Made by a program: the position numbers and the translations under genes
The notes under the pieces: generated by a model
The model's database searches: none
Seen by the model: the letters and a program-made list of their open reading frames with translations, nothing else
What the model was told of the DNA's origin: nothing
Shown: one piece after another, positions 1 through 9,413 of the stretch
Layout of the letters: every line of letters begins with the position of its first letter
Position numbering within the stretch: position 1 is the first letter of the stretch
Assembly: GCA_027575765.1 (NCBI GenBank)
Contig: JANBPT010000342.1
Span: 1 to 42,969 of the forward strand
DNA: 42,969 bases
Reading direction: 5' to 3'
Source: Tieghemiomyces parasiticus
Lineage: Eukaryota; Kickxellomycota; Dimargaritomycetes; Dimargaritales; Dimargaritaceae

Positions 1-984
1 GATGAGCCCACCACCCAGACCGTCTGCTCTAACTGCACCACCAGCACCACGCCCCTGTGGCGTCGCGACGAGGAGGGCGCCACGCTCTGTAACGCCTGCG
101 GCTTGTACCTCAAGCTGCATGGGTCGAAGCGCCCCGTATCACTCAAGACGGACGTCATCCGGAAGCGCCAGCGCTTTGATCCCAGCTCCGGTAACCCCCG
201 GCCGCGCAAATCCGGGACCAAGGGCGAGGGTAAGGGTAAGGGCAAAGCCAAGGCGGTGGATCCCCTGGCTGCCGCGCCGAAGACTAACCACAGTTCGACG
301 ACGCCAGCCGGCCATGTCGTCATGTCGACCACGCCCTCGTCCGCCAGTGCGGTGGCCATGTTAGCCCCTGTCGGCTCCAACGGCGGTGGCCAGCGTGGAG
401 CCGCTTCATCCTCGACGATATTCGCCCTGCCCAATGGTCCCATCGTGGCTACGACGCCTGCCAACAATGCCCTGAGTGGTGGCTATTCACACGGCGACGC
501 CAGTCCTCTCTCGGCGTCCAGCTCTCACAACCAGACCGTCGGGCCGTACGATACCCAGCAGCAGCATAGTCGCTTAATGCAGCAGGCCGCCGCGTCCGTC
601 GCCCCTTTGCGTATGGCTGGCGGGGCCGCCCCCACGGGCCACGCCACCGGCCGGACACTAGGCTCCTCCGCCTATTCCAACGGCGGCGGTCAGGCCACTA
701 CACACCCGGTCGCGCTCTCGGTCGCTACGGGTCTAAACAGTTCCGGCCCCGGTGGCATGTACCCATCGGCCAGCTTGTCCCCGCATAACCCATCTCCCTT
801 GAGTACTTCCAGCACAAACGGCCCGTCGTACGCTCACAACGCGGCTACCCCCTATTCCTTCCAGAACGCCGCCGCTGTCGCCACCAACCCCTCAACCGCG
901 GTCCGTCCCAACGGGGTGCTCACTACCCCTCCCACCCATAGTCTGATCAACTTTACCAGTTTCCACGGCTCGGGTTCGTACTAG
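1..984 (+). CDS. GATA-type zinc-finger transcription factor, 5' end missing
   Basis: The reading frame is open from the first base, so the N-terminus lies outside the window; 327 codons remain before the TAG. Residues 9-33 of the fragment form a class IV GATA finger, C-x2-C-x17-C-x2-C, with the TPLWRR and LCNACGLY signatures. It is followed by the basic tail KLHGSKRP...[10 protein letters not shown] that contacts DNA in this family. The x17 loop is the animal-like spacing also used by fungal nitrogen (AreA/Nit2) and iron (Sre/Fep1) regulators. After the finger come a Lys/Gly-rich stretch and about 270 residues of Ser/Ala/Gly/Asn/Pro-rich, probably disordered sequence. The expected role is nuclear, binding GATA sites. 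One finger is visible; a second finger or a Cys-rich iron-sensing region could lie upstream, so nitrogen and iron regulators cannot be told apart. Confidence 0.9.
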   Translation, partial: DEPTTQTVCSNCTTSTTPLWRRDEEGATLCNACGLYLKLHGSKRPVSLKTDVIRKRQRFDPSSGNPRPRKSGTKGEGKGKGKAKAVDPLAAAPKTNHSSTTPAGHVVMSTTPSSASAVAMLAPVGSNGGGQRGAASSSTIFALPNGPIVATTPANNALSGGYSHGDASPLSASSSHNQTVGPYDTQQQHSRLMQQAAASVAPLRMAGGAAPTGHATGRTLGSSAYSNGGGQATTHPVALSVATGLNSSGPGGMYPSASLSPHNPSPLSTSSTNGPSYAHNAATPYSFQNAAAVATNPSTAVRPNGVLTTPPTHSLINFTSFHGSGSY

Positions 985-1973
985 GGTTGTGCGTGTGCCC
1001 CTTTGGTGCCCCCTGTCTTGATTTTTATTATTAATAATCGCAGAGTGAACTTCCACCACCACATGCCTTCCTCCCTCTACTTTCGAGTTTGGCCTTTCTA
1101 AAGCTCTATTGACCTTTTTCATCATCTCTACCTTTTGACGACCTTGGCCATTGTCGCCGTTTTCACCAGTCTCCTTCCCTACATCTTTGCCCCGTTCTAT
1201 ATCATCCCTTTTGGTGCACTGGGTTTGGTCCAACTAGTGATGACAGGTATGCCCTTGAGCTTGGCCAGTTTTTTTTTTTTACTTTGTATAGTAGCCATGC
1301 TAGCCTGCTTATAAACTGTGGTACGTGTAAGCCGTTTTAATTTAAGCATCCAGTTACAGTTATGCGTCATTCCTTTGAGTAAGAAAACTTGGCCCGTGGG
1401 GTCGAAACTTTGTTGGTATCTACCCTGGCCTTGGGGGCTTTGCACTTCAATCGTCTGCCCCACCTTGCCGCCAGTAAGGACCATGTTGACATGAATACAC
1501 TTGCACAATTTGGTGCCGGTCTTGCCGGTCCTTTTATGCACGAGCTAAGTTAGCCGTATTGAATATAACGATATCCTAGCTTTCGATGGTTTTCGGGCGC
1601 AGTCCGGTATTCGTCTCTCTTTTTTTTTTTTAAGTCGCGGTTCGCGTGCTGGAAAGCTTTGCCGCACAACGCGGTCCGACCAAGGCAAAGCTACTCCATC
1701 CGTACCCGTGCTAACGTCCCTCATCTCGATCAGCCACTAGTGTATAGCGGCCCAGCGTCTGCGGATGCTTAAATCTCGAACGTACACATACACGCACACA
1801 TATCCTGTCTCCCCATACTAATTCTACGCAGCCTTAGTTACGTCGTCCTCGCAGCACGGCTTCTAACTCTTCCCCGTACCTGGCATTTACGTCGTTCCCA
1901 TCTGCCCCCACCCCCTACTTCCCCTCCTCACCGATTATACTCGTTTACAAGGACCGGCTGCTTCCCGATCAAT
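985..1973. other. Intergenic region between GATA factor and Aquarius gene
   Basis: No gene could be supported in these 989 bases. They hold poly-T tracts near 1269-1280 and 1620-1631 and a C/T-rich leader at about 1800-1950 just before the helicase ATG, which is typical of the leaders of other genes in this window. Short open frames on the minus strand lack an ATG start and resemble no known family. Confidence 0.6.
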
Positions 1974-4900
1974 ATGGTGGCCCATGATGAACATGTTCGA
2001 CGGGGACGTCCTGCCCGTGGGGGTACCAATTCCCGTCGTGGTGGCGGTGGCCATCCTAGCCGTCACAGTCAGAAACCAGGCCGACCAGACGCCCTTGACC
2101 TCCAGGAAGCGACGGCTGGCCCATCGGGCTCCGGGACCACTCTCGACGCGAACGACCCGCTGGCCCTGCTAGCGGCGGGACACTGGGGGTACCTTGCCCC
2201 GAATGCTGCGACGCTCCGGTGGAAGCCCAAGATTGTTGACGTGATCTACCAGGATCATCTGGGCCGCGCAACCTCCTCCTCCTCTTCCTCCGCTGCTACC
2301 GCCGCGGTTACCTTTTTGGAGCAGAGCCAGTACCTAGAACGCTACCTGTGGCCGCACTACCCGACAGCCGGAGACGTGGCCCCCGCGCATACCCTGTCGG
2401 TGGTCCAGATCATCAATGAGAAGTTCCGCCAGCGCGTAACCGACCCTTGGGCTTTCCTAAGCCCCGCCAGTGAAGGCAGCTCCTCCGCCACCGCCGCTGA
2501 GGGTTCCGGGACGACGGTGGATCCCACTCCGGGCCGCCTGTCCCACTTCTTCTCCCAGATTGTGCAACTCCTGTCTCCTCCGCGGTGGGCCGATCAGGAC
2601 ACGAAACGGCGATCGGTTCTGTTGGGGTTCTTGGTTTACGCCTTTCAGAGTCTAGAGAACCCTGCCGTACGGCTGGAATGCATGCGCCTGGTATCGGTAG
2701 CAATGTGGCATCATGTTGAGCCCAAGGCCCGCGATGCCGAGTTTAGCGCCGCACCGACCCTGAAGAAGGTGTGGCGACACCTGGCCAAGAAGTACGCCCA
2801 GGCGCCGCCCGAGCGCCAGGAGCAATTGGCACTCGACCGGTCTGTCATAGCCCACCTAATGGACGATTTTCTGGCTCGGCTCGCGCCGGCCGCAGCGGTC
2901 CCTGACAGTGAAGCGGTATCTGCCCCGGCCTTGATATCCCTAAGCGACACGGATCGGGCCTATGCCGAACGGTTTCTGGAGTTCTTGATTGATCTCGAGG
3001 CCCAGCTACCGACCCGACGCTACGTGCATCTCCTCCTGCAGGACCGCCAGGTCATCACCTACAGCCGCCGGTCCGCAGCGTACGCCGACACCACGGCGGC
3101 CACGGTCGCGTTCCGTCGCCTCGTGGACATGCTCGAGTTCTACCTGGATTTCGATATTGACAACCATACCGGGGTGCCGCTAAATGAGGCCGAGCGGACC
3201 CGTCGGCACTACGAACGCGTGGGTCACCTGCAACTGCTGGCCTTCCGCGATTATCGCGAAGAACTCCGCGATCTTACCTTGGCCAGCGTCGCCAGTATCG
3301 AGACTGAGGGGAGCCTGCGGACCCACCTGGCCCAACTGTCCCGGGCCCAACTGCTAATGCTGTGCCGCGAGCTGGGCGTGCGTACCACACGGCCCGCGGC
3401 GCCTTGTACCGCCCCGACGGCCATGGATACCGATGCTGGCCCCGACACGGAAGCCGACACTGCCCACTTGCTCGACGTTCTGGCTCAGCGGTTCGCCCGC
3501 CGGCAAGGCCAGCGTGACCTGGTGGCCGCTCTCCCCCTGTACCCGGCCGAAGACCTACTGTTTGACCCGTCGGCCGGCGAGACCGCCCGCCCGCACGCCC
3601 GGGTCACCCTGGCCGACCTGACCGTCCCGCCCCTCGCTTCGGCCTCCAACTCAACGTCCTCCGTCGGTGTCGTGGACCGCCCGCACTGCCTGCCGCTGCC
3701 CAAACTGAACCTCCAGTTTCTGACCCTACAGGACTACCTCCTGCGCAACTTTACACTCTTCCGCCTGGAAGCCGCCTACGAAATTCGGTCGGATCTGGAG
3801 GACGCGGTGCGCCGGCTAGGCCCGCACCGGGTGACGGAATCCGTGGGTAATGACCACCACGCGGGGAACGCGGCCCAGTCGACCATCAGCACGCAATTCA
3901 GCGGCTGGTCGCGCATGGCCGCCCCACTGGAGACGGTCACCGTGGTGGAGGTCGCCAAACCCCGCCTGGGTAGCCGTGTACCGGCACGCGTGCGGGCGGA
4001 TGTGACTTTCTACGTGGGTCGGTACACGGACTCGGTGCGCCGAGACTGGGACGATCAAGTGCGACCCCATAGCGTGCTATTCCTCCTTACCGTCGCAGCC
4101 CCGGCTCACGCGCACCGCAAGTTCGATCGTGTCGCCGACGACTTCCGCGCCCATTATGGCGTCCGCTACGTCCGCGGGTGCCAAGTGAGTGAGGTGCTTG
4201 GCGAGGACGGCCAACCCCTGCCCCTCGGCGCCCTGCCCACCGGTCCACGTCGCACCTATCGCGTCCTTCTTGACCCGCACCAATACGCTCAGGATCTGGC
4301 CGATTACCAGGCCCGCGACCGCGATCACCACCACCACCCGGGCCGGGCGGCTGAGGACGTGTACGAAACCTTCAACGTACTGCTACGTCGAAAACCTGAG
4401 GAGAACAATTTCAAGGCCGTCTTGGAGACCATCCGTGACCTCACCGTGAGTTGCAGTGACCTGACCGTCCCGACCTGGCTGCGGAGCGTATTCCTCGGCT
4501 ACGGTGATCCGGCCAGCGCCCACTACCGCCGCCTGGCCACGGGACCCACGCGCCTAGATTTCCGTGATACGTTTTTGGACCTCGATCACCTACGCGCTAG
4601 TTTCCCGGATTTCCAGGTACAGGTGGACGAGGAGCGGGTGGTCCGGCCACCCTTTGTGGTCAGTTTCCCGGCCGTTGACGCCCCTGATCGGGACACGTTG
4701 ACCGTCAGTACCTACACGGTCCCCAATGCCGGGCCGTACCCGCGTGACATCCCCCGTCACAACGCTGTCCGCTTTACCCCGCGTCAGACCGAGGCCATCC
4801 GGGCGGGCCTCAATCCGGGTCTGACCTTGATCGTCGGCCCCCCCGGGACGGGCAAAACCGATGTAGCGGTGCAGATCATTGCCAACCTGTACCACAACTT

Positions 4901-6770
4901 CCCCGAGCAGCGGATCCTCCTGGTCACCCACAGTAACCAGGCGCTGAACCAGCTGTTCGCCAAGATCATGGCCCTGGATATTGCCGAACGTCACCTGCTC
5001 CGCCTTGGTCATGGCGAGGAGGATCTGGAGACCGAGGAAAGTTTCAGTAAGCTGGGCCGGGTCAATTCGTTCCTTGAGCGCCGACTGCGGCTGCTGGCCG
5101 AGGTCGATCGGCTGGCCCGGTCCCTCGACGTGCCCGGAGATCACGGCGATACCTGTGAGACCGCCGGCTACTTTTATATTTCCGGTGTGTTGCCCCGCTG
5201 GGAACCGTACCTGGCGCGGTTGCGGGCCGCCAAGTCCATCGCCGGTCGGACCGACCCGGATAACCAGGTCCGCACGGCCCTCATTGAGGAGTTCCCGTTC
5301 CACAAGTACTTCGTCGACGCCCCGCAGCCGCTGTTTCCCGCCGACGCCTCGATGGGCACTTTAGTCGATACGGCCGAGGGCTGTTTCCGCCACCTCCGCG
5401 CCGTGTTCACGGAGCTGGAGGAGATCCGCGCCTTTGAACTACTCCGTAGCAACCGTGACCGGTCCGACTACCTCCTAACCAAGGAGGCCCGGATCGTGGC
5501 CCTAACCTGTACCCACGCCGCGCTCAATCGCCGCGAATTCGTGCGGCTGGGGTTCCACTACGATACCGTGATTATGGAGGAAGCTGCCCAGGTTTTGGAG
5601 GTCGAGACGTTCATCCCACTGGTCCTCCAGGACCCAACCGCTGACGCCTCGACGAGTGATCGCGAGCGCCTGCGCCGGGTTGTGCTCATCGGTGACCACC
5701 ACCAGCTCCCGCCCATCGTTAGGAACCAGCGGTTCCAGAAGTACGGTAACCTCGAGCAGAGCCTGTTTGCCCGTTTCATCCGGCTGGGCGTTCCGCACGT
5801 GCAACTCGACCGCCAGGGTCGCGCTCGGCCACCCTTGGCCGCACTCTACGCCTGGCGCTATCGAGCTCTGGGTCATCTCCCTAACGTCATGCCGGAGGGT
5901 GGCAACCCGAGCTATGGGCTGGCTAACCCGGGACTGGCCTACCCGCTGCAGCTCATCAATGTGGACGATTTCCGCGGCCGCGGCGAATCGACCCCGGCGC
6001 CGTACTTTTACCAGAACCTGGGTGAGGCCGAGTACGTCGTGGCGGTCTACCAGTACATGCGTCTGCGTGGCTACCCGGCCGACCGCATCACCATCCTCAC
6101 GACGTATAACGGTCAACGGGCCCTCATCAACGACGTACTCACCGCACGCTGTGCCTGGAATCAGGCCTTCTTTAGCCGCCCGGCCCGCATCACCACCGTC
6201 GATAAGTATCAAGGCCAGCAGAACGACTACATTCTCCTGTCGCTCGTCCGTACGAACGCCGTCGGCCACCTGCGTGACGTGCGGCGTCTCACCGTTGCGG
6301 TGTCGCGTGCACGGTTGGGCCTCTACGTGTTCGCCCGTGCTCATGTGTTCCGCGCCTGCGCCGAACTGGCCCCGACGTTTGCGGCCATGGACCATTATAC
6401 CAAAGACCATCGGTTGGCGCTGGTACCCGGTGAAACGTACCCAACGGAGCGGCCCGTGGACCAGGAGGTGCCCACCATGGCCGATGGCCAGAACCACGAA
6501 GGGGACGGTTTAGTCAGAGTGTCGGATGTCACCGCGATGGGCGAGCTGGTATATCGTATGGCCCAGGTTCAATTGCAGAGCGCAGCGCCTGCTCCGGTGG
6601 CCGACGATGGAGCGGAGGAGGAGGGGGTAATGGATGCGGTAATGGAGGGGGTGTCTGAAGCGTCGTCGAGTGAAGCGACTGACGAGGAAGAGGATAAGGA
6701 GGACGAGGATACGGAAGGTGAAGATCACAATGATGATTCGGACGAGTCTGACGAAAACGAGTCAACATAG
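1974..6770 (+). CDS. Aquarius/Cwf11-like intron-binding spliceosomal RNA helicase
   Basis: A 1598-residue SF1 (Upf1-like) helicase closely matching the Aquarius family. In known complexes this protein binds the intron upstream of the branch site and joins the spliceosome with the intron-binding complex. In order: an Arg/Gly-rich basic N-terminus (1-38), a long helical armadillo-like region (about 65-600), a family-specific middle region, then the helicase core. Walker A is GPPGTGKT at 955-962. Motif II is MEEAAQ at about 1201-1206, the usual Aquarius variant of DEAA. GDHHQLPPIV follows, then DKYQGQQND (about 1410) and VAVSRAR near 1440. The C-terminus is a highly acidic Asp/Glu/Ser tail of about 50 residues. 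The ATG at 1974 is the first in frame and gives full family length (human protein about 1485 residues). No intron is needed. It converges on the PPR gene with a 219-base gap. Confidence 0.96.
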   Translation: MVAHDEHVRRGRPARGGTNSRRGGGGHPSRHSQKPGRPDALDLQEATAGPSGSGTTLDANDPLALLAAGHWGYLAPNAATLRWKPKIVDVIYQDHLGRATSSSSSSAATAAVTFLEQSQYLERYLWPHYPTAGDVAPAHTLSVVQIINEKFRQRVTDPWAFLSPASEGSSSATAAEGSGTTVDPTPGRLSHFFSQIVQLLSPPRWADQDTKRRSVLLGFLVYAFQSLENPAVRLECMRLVSVAMWHHVEPKARDAEFSAAPTLKKVWRHLAKKYAQAPPERQEQLALDRSVIAHLMDDFLARLAPAAAVPDSEAVSAPALISLSDTDRAYAERFLEFLIDLEAQLPTRRYVHLLLQDRQVITYSRRSAAYADTTAATVAFRRLVDMLEFYLDFDIDNHTGVPLNEAERTRRHYERVGHLQLLAFRDYREELRDLTLASVASIETEGSLRTHLAQLSRAQLLMLCRELGVRTTRPAAPCTAPTAMDTDAGPDTEADTAHLLDVLAQRFARRQGQRDLVAALPLYPAEDLLFDPSAGETARPHARVTLADLTVPPLASASNSTSSVGVVDRPHCLPLPKLNLQFLTLQDYLLRNFTLFRLEAAYEIRSDLEDAVRRLGPHRVTESVGNDHHAGNAAQSTISTQFSGWSRMAAPLETVTVVEVAKPRLGSRVPARVRADVTFYVGRYTDSVRRDWDDQVRPHSVLFLLTVAAPAHAHRKFDRVADDFRAHYGVRYVRGCQVSEVLGEDGQPLPLGALPTGPRRTYRVLLDPHQYAQDLADYQARDRDHHHHPGRAAEDVYETFNVLLRRKPEENNFKAVLETIRDLTVSCSDLTVPTWLRSVFLGYGDPASAHYRRLATGPTRLDFRDTFLDLDHLRASFPDFQVQVDEERVVRPPFVVSFPAVDAPDRDTLTVSTYTVPNAGPYPRDIPRHNAVRFTPRQTEAIRAGLNPGLTLIVGPPGTGKTDVAVQIIANLYHNFPEQRILLVTHSNQALNQLFAKIMALDIAERHLLRLGHGEEDLETEESFSKLGRVNSFLERRLRLLAEVDRLARSLDVPGDHGDTCETAGYFYISGVLPRWEPYLARLRAAKSIAGRTDPDNQVRTALIEEFPFHKYFVDAPQPLFPADASMGTLVDTAEGCFRHLRAVFTELEEIRAFELLRSNRDRSDYLLTKEARIVALTCTHAALNRREFVRLGFHYDTVIMEEAAQVLEVETFIPLVLQDPTADASTSDRERLRRVVLIGDHHQLPPIVRNQRFQKYGNLEQSLFARFIRLGVPHVQLDRQGRARPPLAALYAWRYRALGHLPNVMPEGGNPSYGLANPGLAYPLQLINVDDFRGRGESTPAPYFYQNLGEAEYVVAVYQYMRLRGYPADRITILTTYNGQRALINDVLTARCAWNQAFFSRPARITTVDKYQGQQNDYILLSLVRTNAVGHLRDVRRLTVAVSRARLGLYVFARAHVFRACAELAPTFAAMDHYTKDHRLALVPGETYPTERPVDQEVPTMADGQNHEGDGLVRVSDVTAMGELVYRMAQVQLQSAAPAPVADDGAEEEGVMDAVMEGVSEASSSEATDEEEDKEDEDTEGEDHNDDSDESDENEST

Positions 6771-6989
6771 GCCAACCGTAAGAAGAGCGGCGGCCGTATT
6801 TCAATTTTATTTGGTCGACTTGTCAATTAACTAGTTAAAAAAACGCTTTCGGTTCTTTAGTATAGGTGTCGGCTGAGCCAATTAGCACGCAAGGGAGATA
6901 GTTGATCACAATGTCAAGGACTGGTGGTGTATCCAGGCAAGGGCGTAGTAGAGTCAAGCACCGGCGATGTCCGGGAGGCGTAGTCAAAA

Positions 6990-8873
6990 TTAGAATCGCA
7001 TGGCTGATGTACGATCCGGGGGTCTACGAGACTTTGAAGCTGTCCTGTGTCCCATCACCTGCGGGGCCGTCCTACCTACGACCTCCTCGTAGTCCATAGG
7101 GCGCCCGGATACTGATCCGCCGTCCTTCGCCTGTGCACTGGCGGCCAGTGACGATCGTGGCGGTGGGGTTGACCGACCGGCCGTGGTGCGTGTGGAGGCA
7201 GCCATAGCCACAAAATTAGACGCGGCGAACCGCTGGAACGTGAGTATGCGTTCACGGAGCTCATCGTCCACTCGGGTGGGGTCAGCCTCCACCGCGGCCA
7301 CTAGGACCTTGATCAGGTCGGGACTATTGTACTGTACCGAAAGCTCCTGGACGAGTTGGATGGTGGAGGGTTCGAGGTAGTCCTGGTTTTCCAGGACGGT
7401 CCGAATGAGGCCCAGTGCGTCGGTCCGGCGGTTTAATGCGTAGTAGGTCCGTAGTAGGGCGTTCACGACCGCGGGTCTTCGGGCCACGGTCTGGTGATCT
7501 ATATGGGTGAGTAGACCGTCCGCCGTTGCAAACTGTCCCGCCCGGGCGAACCCACGGGCAATGGCGGTTCGCACGACGATACTGGGCTTACCCTGGCTCT
7601 GCATGTACAGGTCTTTGATAGCACCGAGCGTTTCCAGTTGGCCTTCGCGGGCACAGGCCTGGACCAGCCCGTCGAGGGTCCTGATCTGCGGACGCAGCTT
7701 ACGCCGGAACATGTTGGCCAACGTGCGCAGGGCCTCGTCGACTGAACCGGCCGTCACGTAGGCCGTAACCACGACACTAAAGTCGGCCGAGGTGAGGGTC
7801 GCAAAGGTGTGGCGCATGGTACCATAGATCCGCGCGATTTCAGCCATGTTGCCGGCGATACCGTAGGCGGAAATCAGGTCGGTATAAGGTTCGGTAGAGC
7901 TGACGAAGCGGAGGCGCCGCAGTTGGTCAAAGTACGCCCGCGCCTCGTCCAGCCGACCAGCCCGGGCGAACAACCGGATTACGGCCACGAGGGCCAGCGT
8001 ATTGGGGAACGGTTCAGTCCGGCGGATGACGCCCATGGTCCAGTTGGCTCCCTCAAAGTCACCCTCATGGCAATAAACGGTCAGCAAGGGTCCCAAGACA
8101 CCCAGGCCCGGGATGAGACCAGGTTGGGCCCGCAGGCGAGCAACCAGGTCGCGCATCTCCCGGTGCATTCGTAGCATACAGAGCGCCAGGCCCATGGTGC
8201 GATAGTATGTGAGGGTGAGCGGCGTGGTGGCGATCGGCGGTGACCGCGCAGCTCGCTGGCTGTCGCGTGCCAACCAGTCCTCGACCAGCTGGCGGACCCG
8301 GGTGGTCTGTACGCCGGTCTGCGCCGTCTTTTGCAGGATCCGTACCGGCAGCCATGCTTCGCGGTCCATCTCCTCGGAATACTCACCCGCATAGAGTTGG
8401 TACCGCGGCATCATGTGAAGCGGGTTGAGCCCCACCATTCGCAGCTGGCGCGCCAGGCCCGGCAGAAAGTGGAGTAACAGGATGGTGTAGTTAGAGTCGG
8501 TTAGATAAATATGATGTCCGGCTCCCCGCAGAGCGAGGTAGGCCGTCCACGTCGCATCACGGTCCCGGCGCTTTGCCTGGGCTAGTTCCAAGCACTGGGA
8601 AGCGGCCGGTTCAACGTCCGGCGGGAACTGCGTGTGGTGGGTGGACTGGTATTCCATAATGCGGCCCACGACACGGTTTGGAACGTAAGGCGTCGGGGGA
8701 GGTTCCCGGGTGGTCGAGACGGATCGAAAAGCTACCGGCGTCGTTGATTGTGCTTGGCAGGCCAATGGCAAGCCAGTCACGCGGCCGCCATACAATGGAA
8801 ACTGTCGGGTCGAGGTCCGGAATCGACAGGCCCTCGCAGTTCGGGCCAGGGTGGCCGTGTGGTCGGTGATCAT
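6990..8873 (-). CDS. Pentatricopeptide repeat (PPR) protein, probably mitochondrial
   Basis: A 627-residue protein with helical-hairpin repeats of about 35 residues between roughly 220 and 495. The clearest units contain VIRLFARAGRLDEARAYFDQL, LISAYGIAGNMAEIARIYG, VVTAYVTAGSVDEALRTL and IARGFARAGQFATADGLL (each shown in part). PPR proteins bind single-stranded RNA and in fungi mostly act on mitochondrial transcripts. The N-terminus is rich in Arg, Ser, Thr and Ala and lacks acidic clusters, as expected of a mitochondrial presequence. The start chosen is the ATG at 8871-8873; the frame extends five codons further upstream but only to a TTG. The C-terminal 100 residues are Ser/Arg-rich and not repeat-like. 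The particular RNA target cannot be told from sequence. A TATA-like TATATA lies about 110 bases upstream on this strand. Confidence 0.88.
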   Translation of the reverse strand: MITDHTATLARTARACRFRTSTRQFPLYGGRVTGLPLACQAQSTTPVAFRSVSTTREPPPTPYVPNRVVGRIMEYQSTHHTQFPPDVEPAASQCLELAQAKRRDRDATWTAYLALRGAGHHIYLTDSNYTILLLHFLPGLARQLRMVGLNPLHMMPRYQLYAGEYSEEMDREAWLPVRILQKTAQTGVQTTRVRQLVEDWLARDSQRAARSPPIATTPLTLTYYRTMGLALCMLRMHREMRDLVARLRAQPGLIPGLGVLGPLLTVYCHEGDFEGANWTMGVIRRTEPFPNTLALVAVIRLFARAGRLDEARAYFDQLRRLRFVSSTEPYTDLISAYGIAGNMAEIARIYGTMRHTFATLTSADFSVVVTAYVTAGSVDEALRTLANMFRRKLRPQIRTLDGLVQACAREGQLETLGAIKDLYMQSQGKPSIVVRTAIARGFARAGQFATADGLLTHIDHQTVARRPAVVNALLRTYYALNRRTDALGLIRTVLENQDYLEPSTIQLVQELSVQYNSPDLIKVLVAAVEADPTRVDDELRERILTFQRFAASNFVAMAASTRTTAGRSTPPPRSSLAASAQAKDGGSVSGRPMDYEEVVGRTAPQVMGHRTASKSRRPPDRTSAMRF

Positions 8874-9413
8874 GAGAGCGAATGTCAATGAGGATCAAGG
8901 AATGAAGCGAGCAGCTGCGGGAAAACTGTGGGTTATGGATGCCAAGGTCTACTCGGGCATGGCGCTTAACTGCGTAAAAATGTATATAGCCGGCGCCTGG
9001 ACATGCGGATTAAGACGGTTGGAAGTGTAGGTTAGCATGTCCAAGTGCCACAGGTAAAGATATTAATATACACTACCACTATGTCGCCTTAGTTCGCTTG
9101 AGCTGTCCCAGGACTGCGGTATGCATTACCGCTCACCGTTCTACTCTCTTATCCAATCTTTACATTACAACTATTACGCGTTGGTGCGACTGAGAAACCT
9201 CGTTCGCCATCAGGGAACCTAAAGTATTAATATCTATTAATAAATCTGGTGATACACTGCAGCCCGGGTAACGGGGTGAACGAAAAAGCACATAGGAGGT
9301 GGAATTGCATTAAAAGGGGTGCCTTGAGGTTACGAAAAAAAAAAAAAGCGAGAAAGAGAAGAAAAGTGGATCGGCCAGACAAAAACCAAAATGTGGAAGA
9401 ACCAGTGCGATAT
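8874..9413. other. Intergenic region between PPR and RSC7-like genes
   Basis: An AT-rich spacer between two minus-strand genes. It holds a candidate TATA box for the PPR gene (8983-8988), AT-rich sequence at about 9055-9245 including TATTAATA-type motifs, and an A12-13 run near 9336. Nothing coding was recognised. Confidence 0.6.
8983..8988 (-). promoter_or_regulatory. Candidate TATA box of the PPR gene
   Basis: TATATA, read GCTATATACA on the minus strand, lies about 110 bases upstream of the ATG at 8873. This is a motif and distance match only. Confidence 0.35.

Noticed and set aside
1197..1541. A 114-codon minus-strand frame with a Lys-rich, ribosomal-protein-like look
   Set aside because: It starts at GTG rather than ATG, matches no family I know, and this length is expected by chance in noncoding DNA.
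4590..6497. Long minus-strand frames (237 and 331 codons) opposite the Aquarius helicase
   Set aside because: They are antisense to a strongly conserved helicase core and arise from its GC-rich codon bias; their proteins show no family signature.
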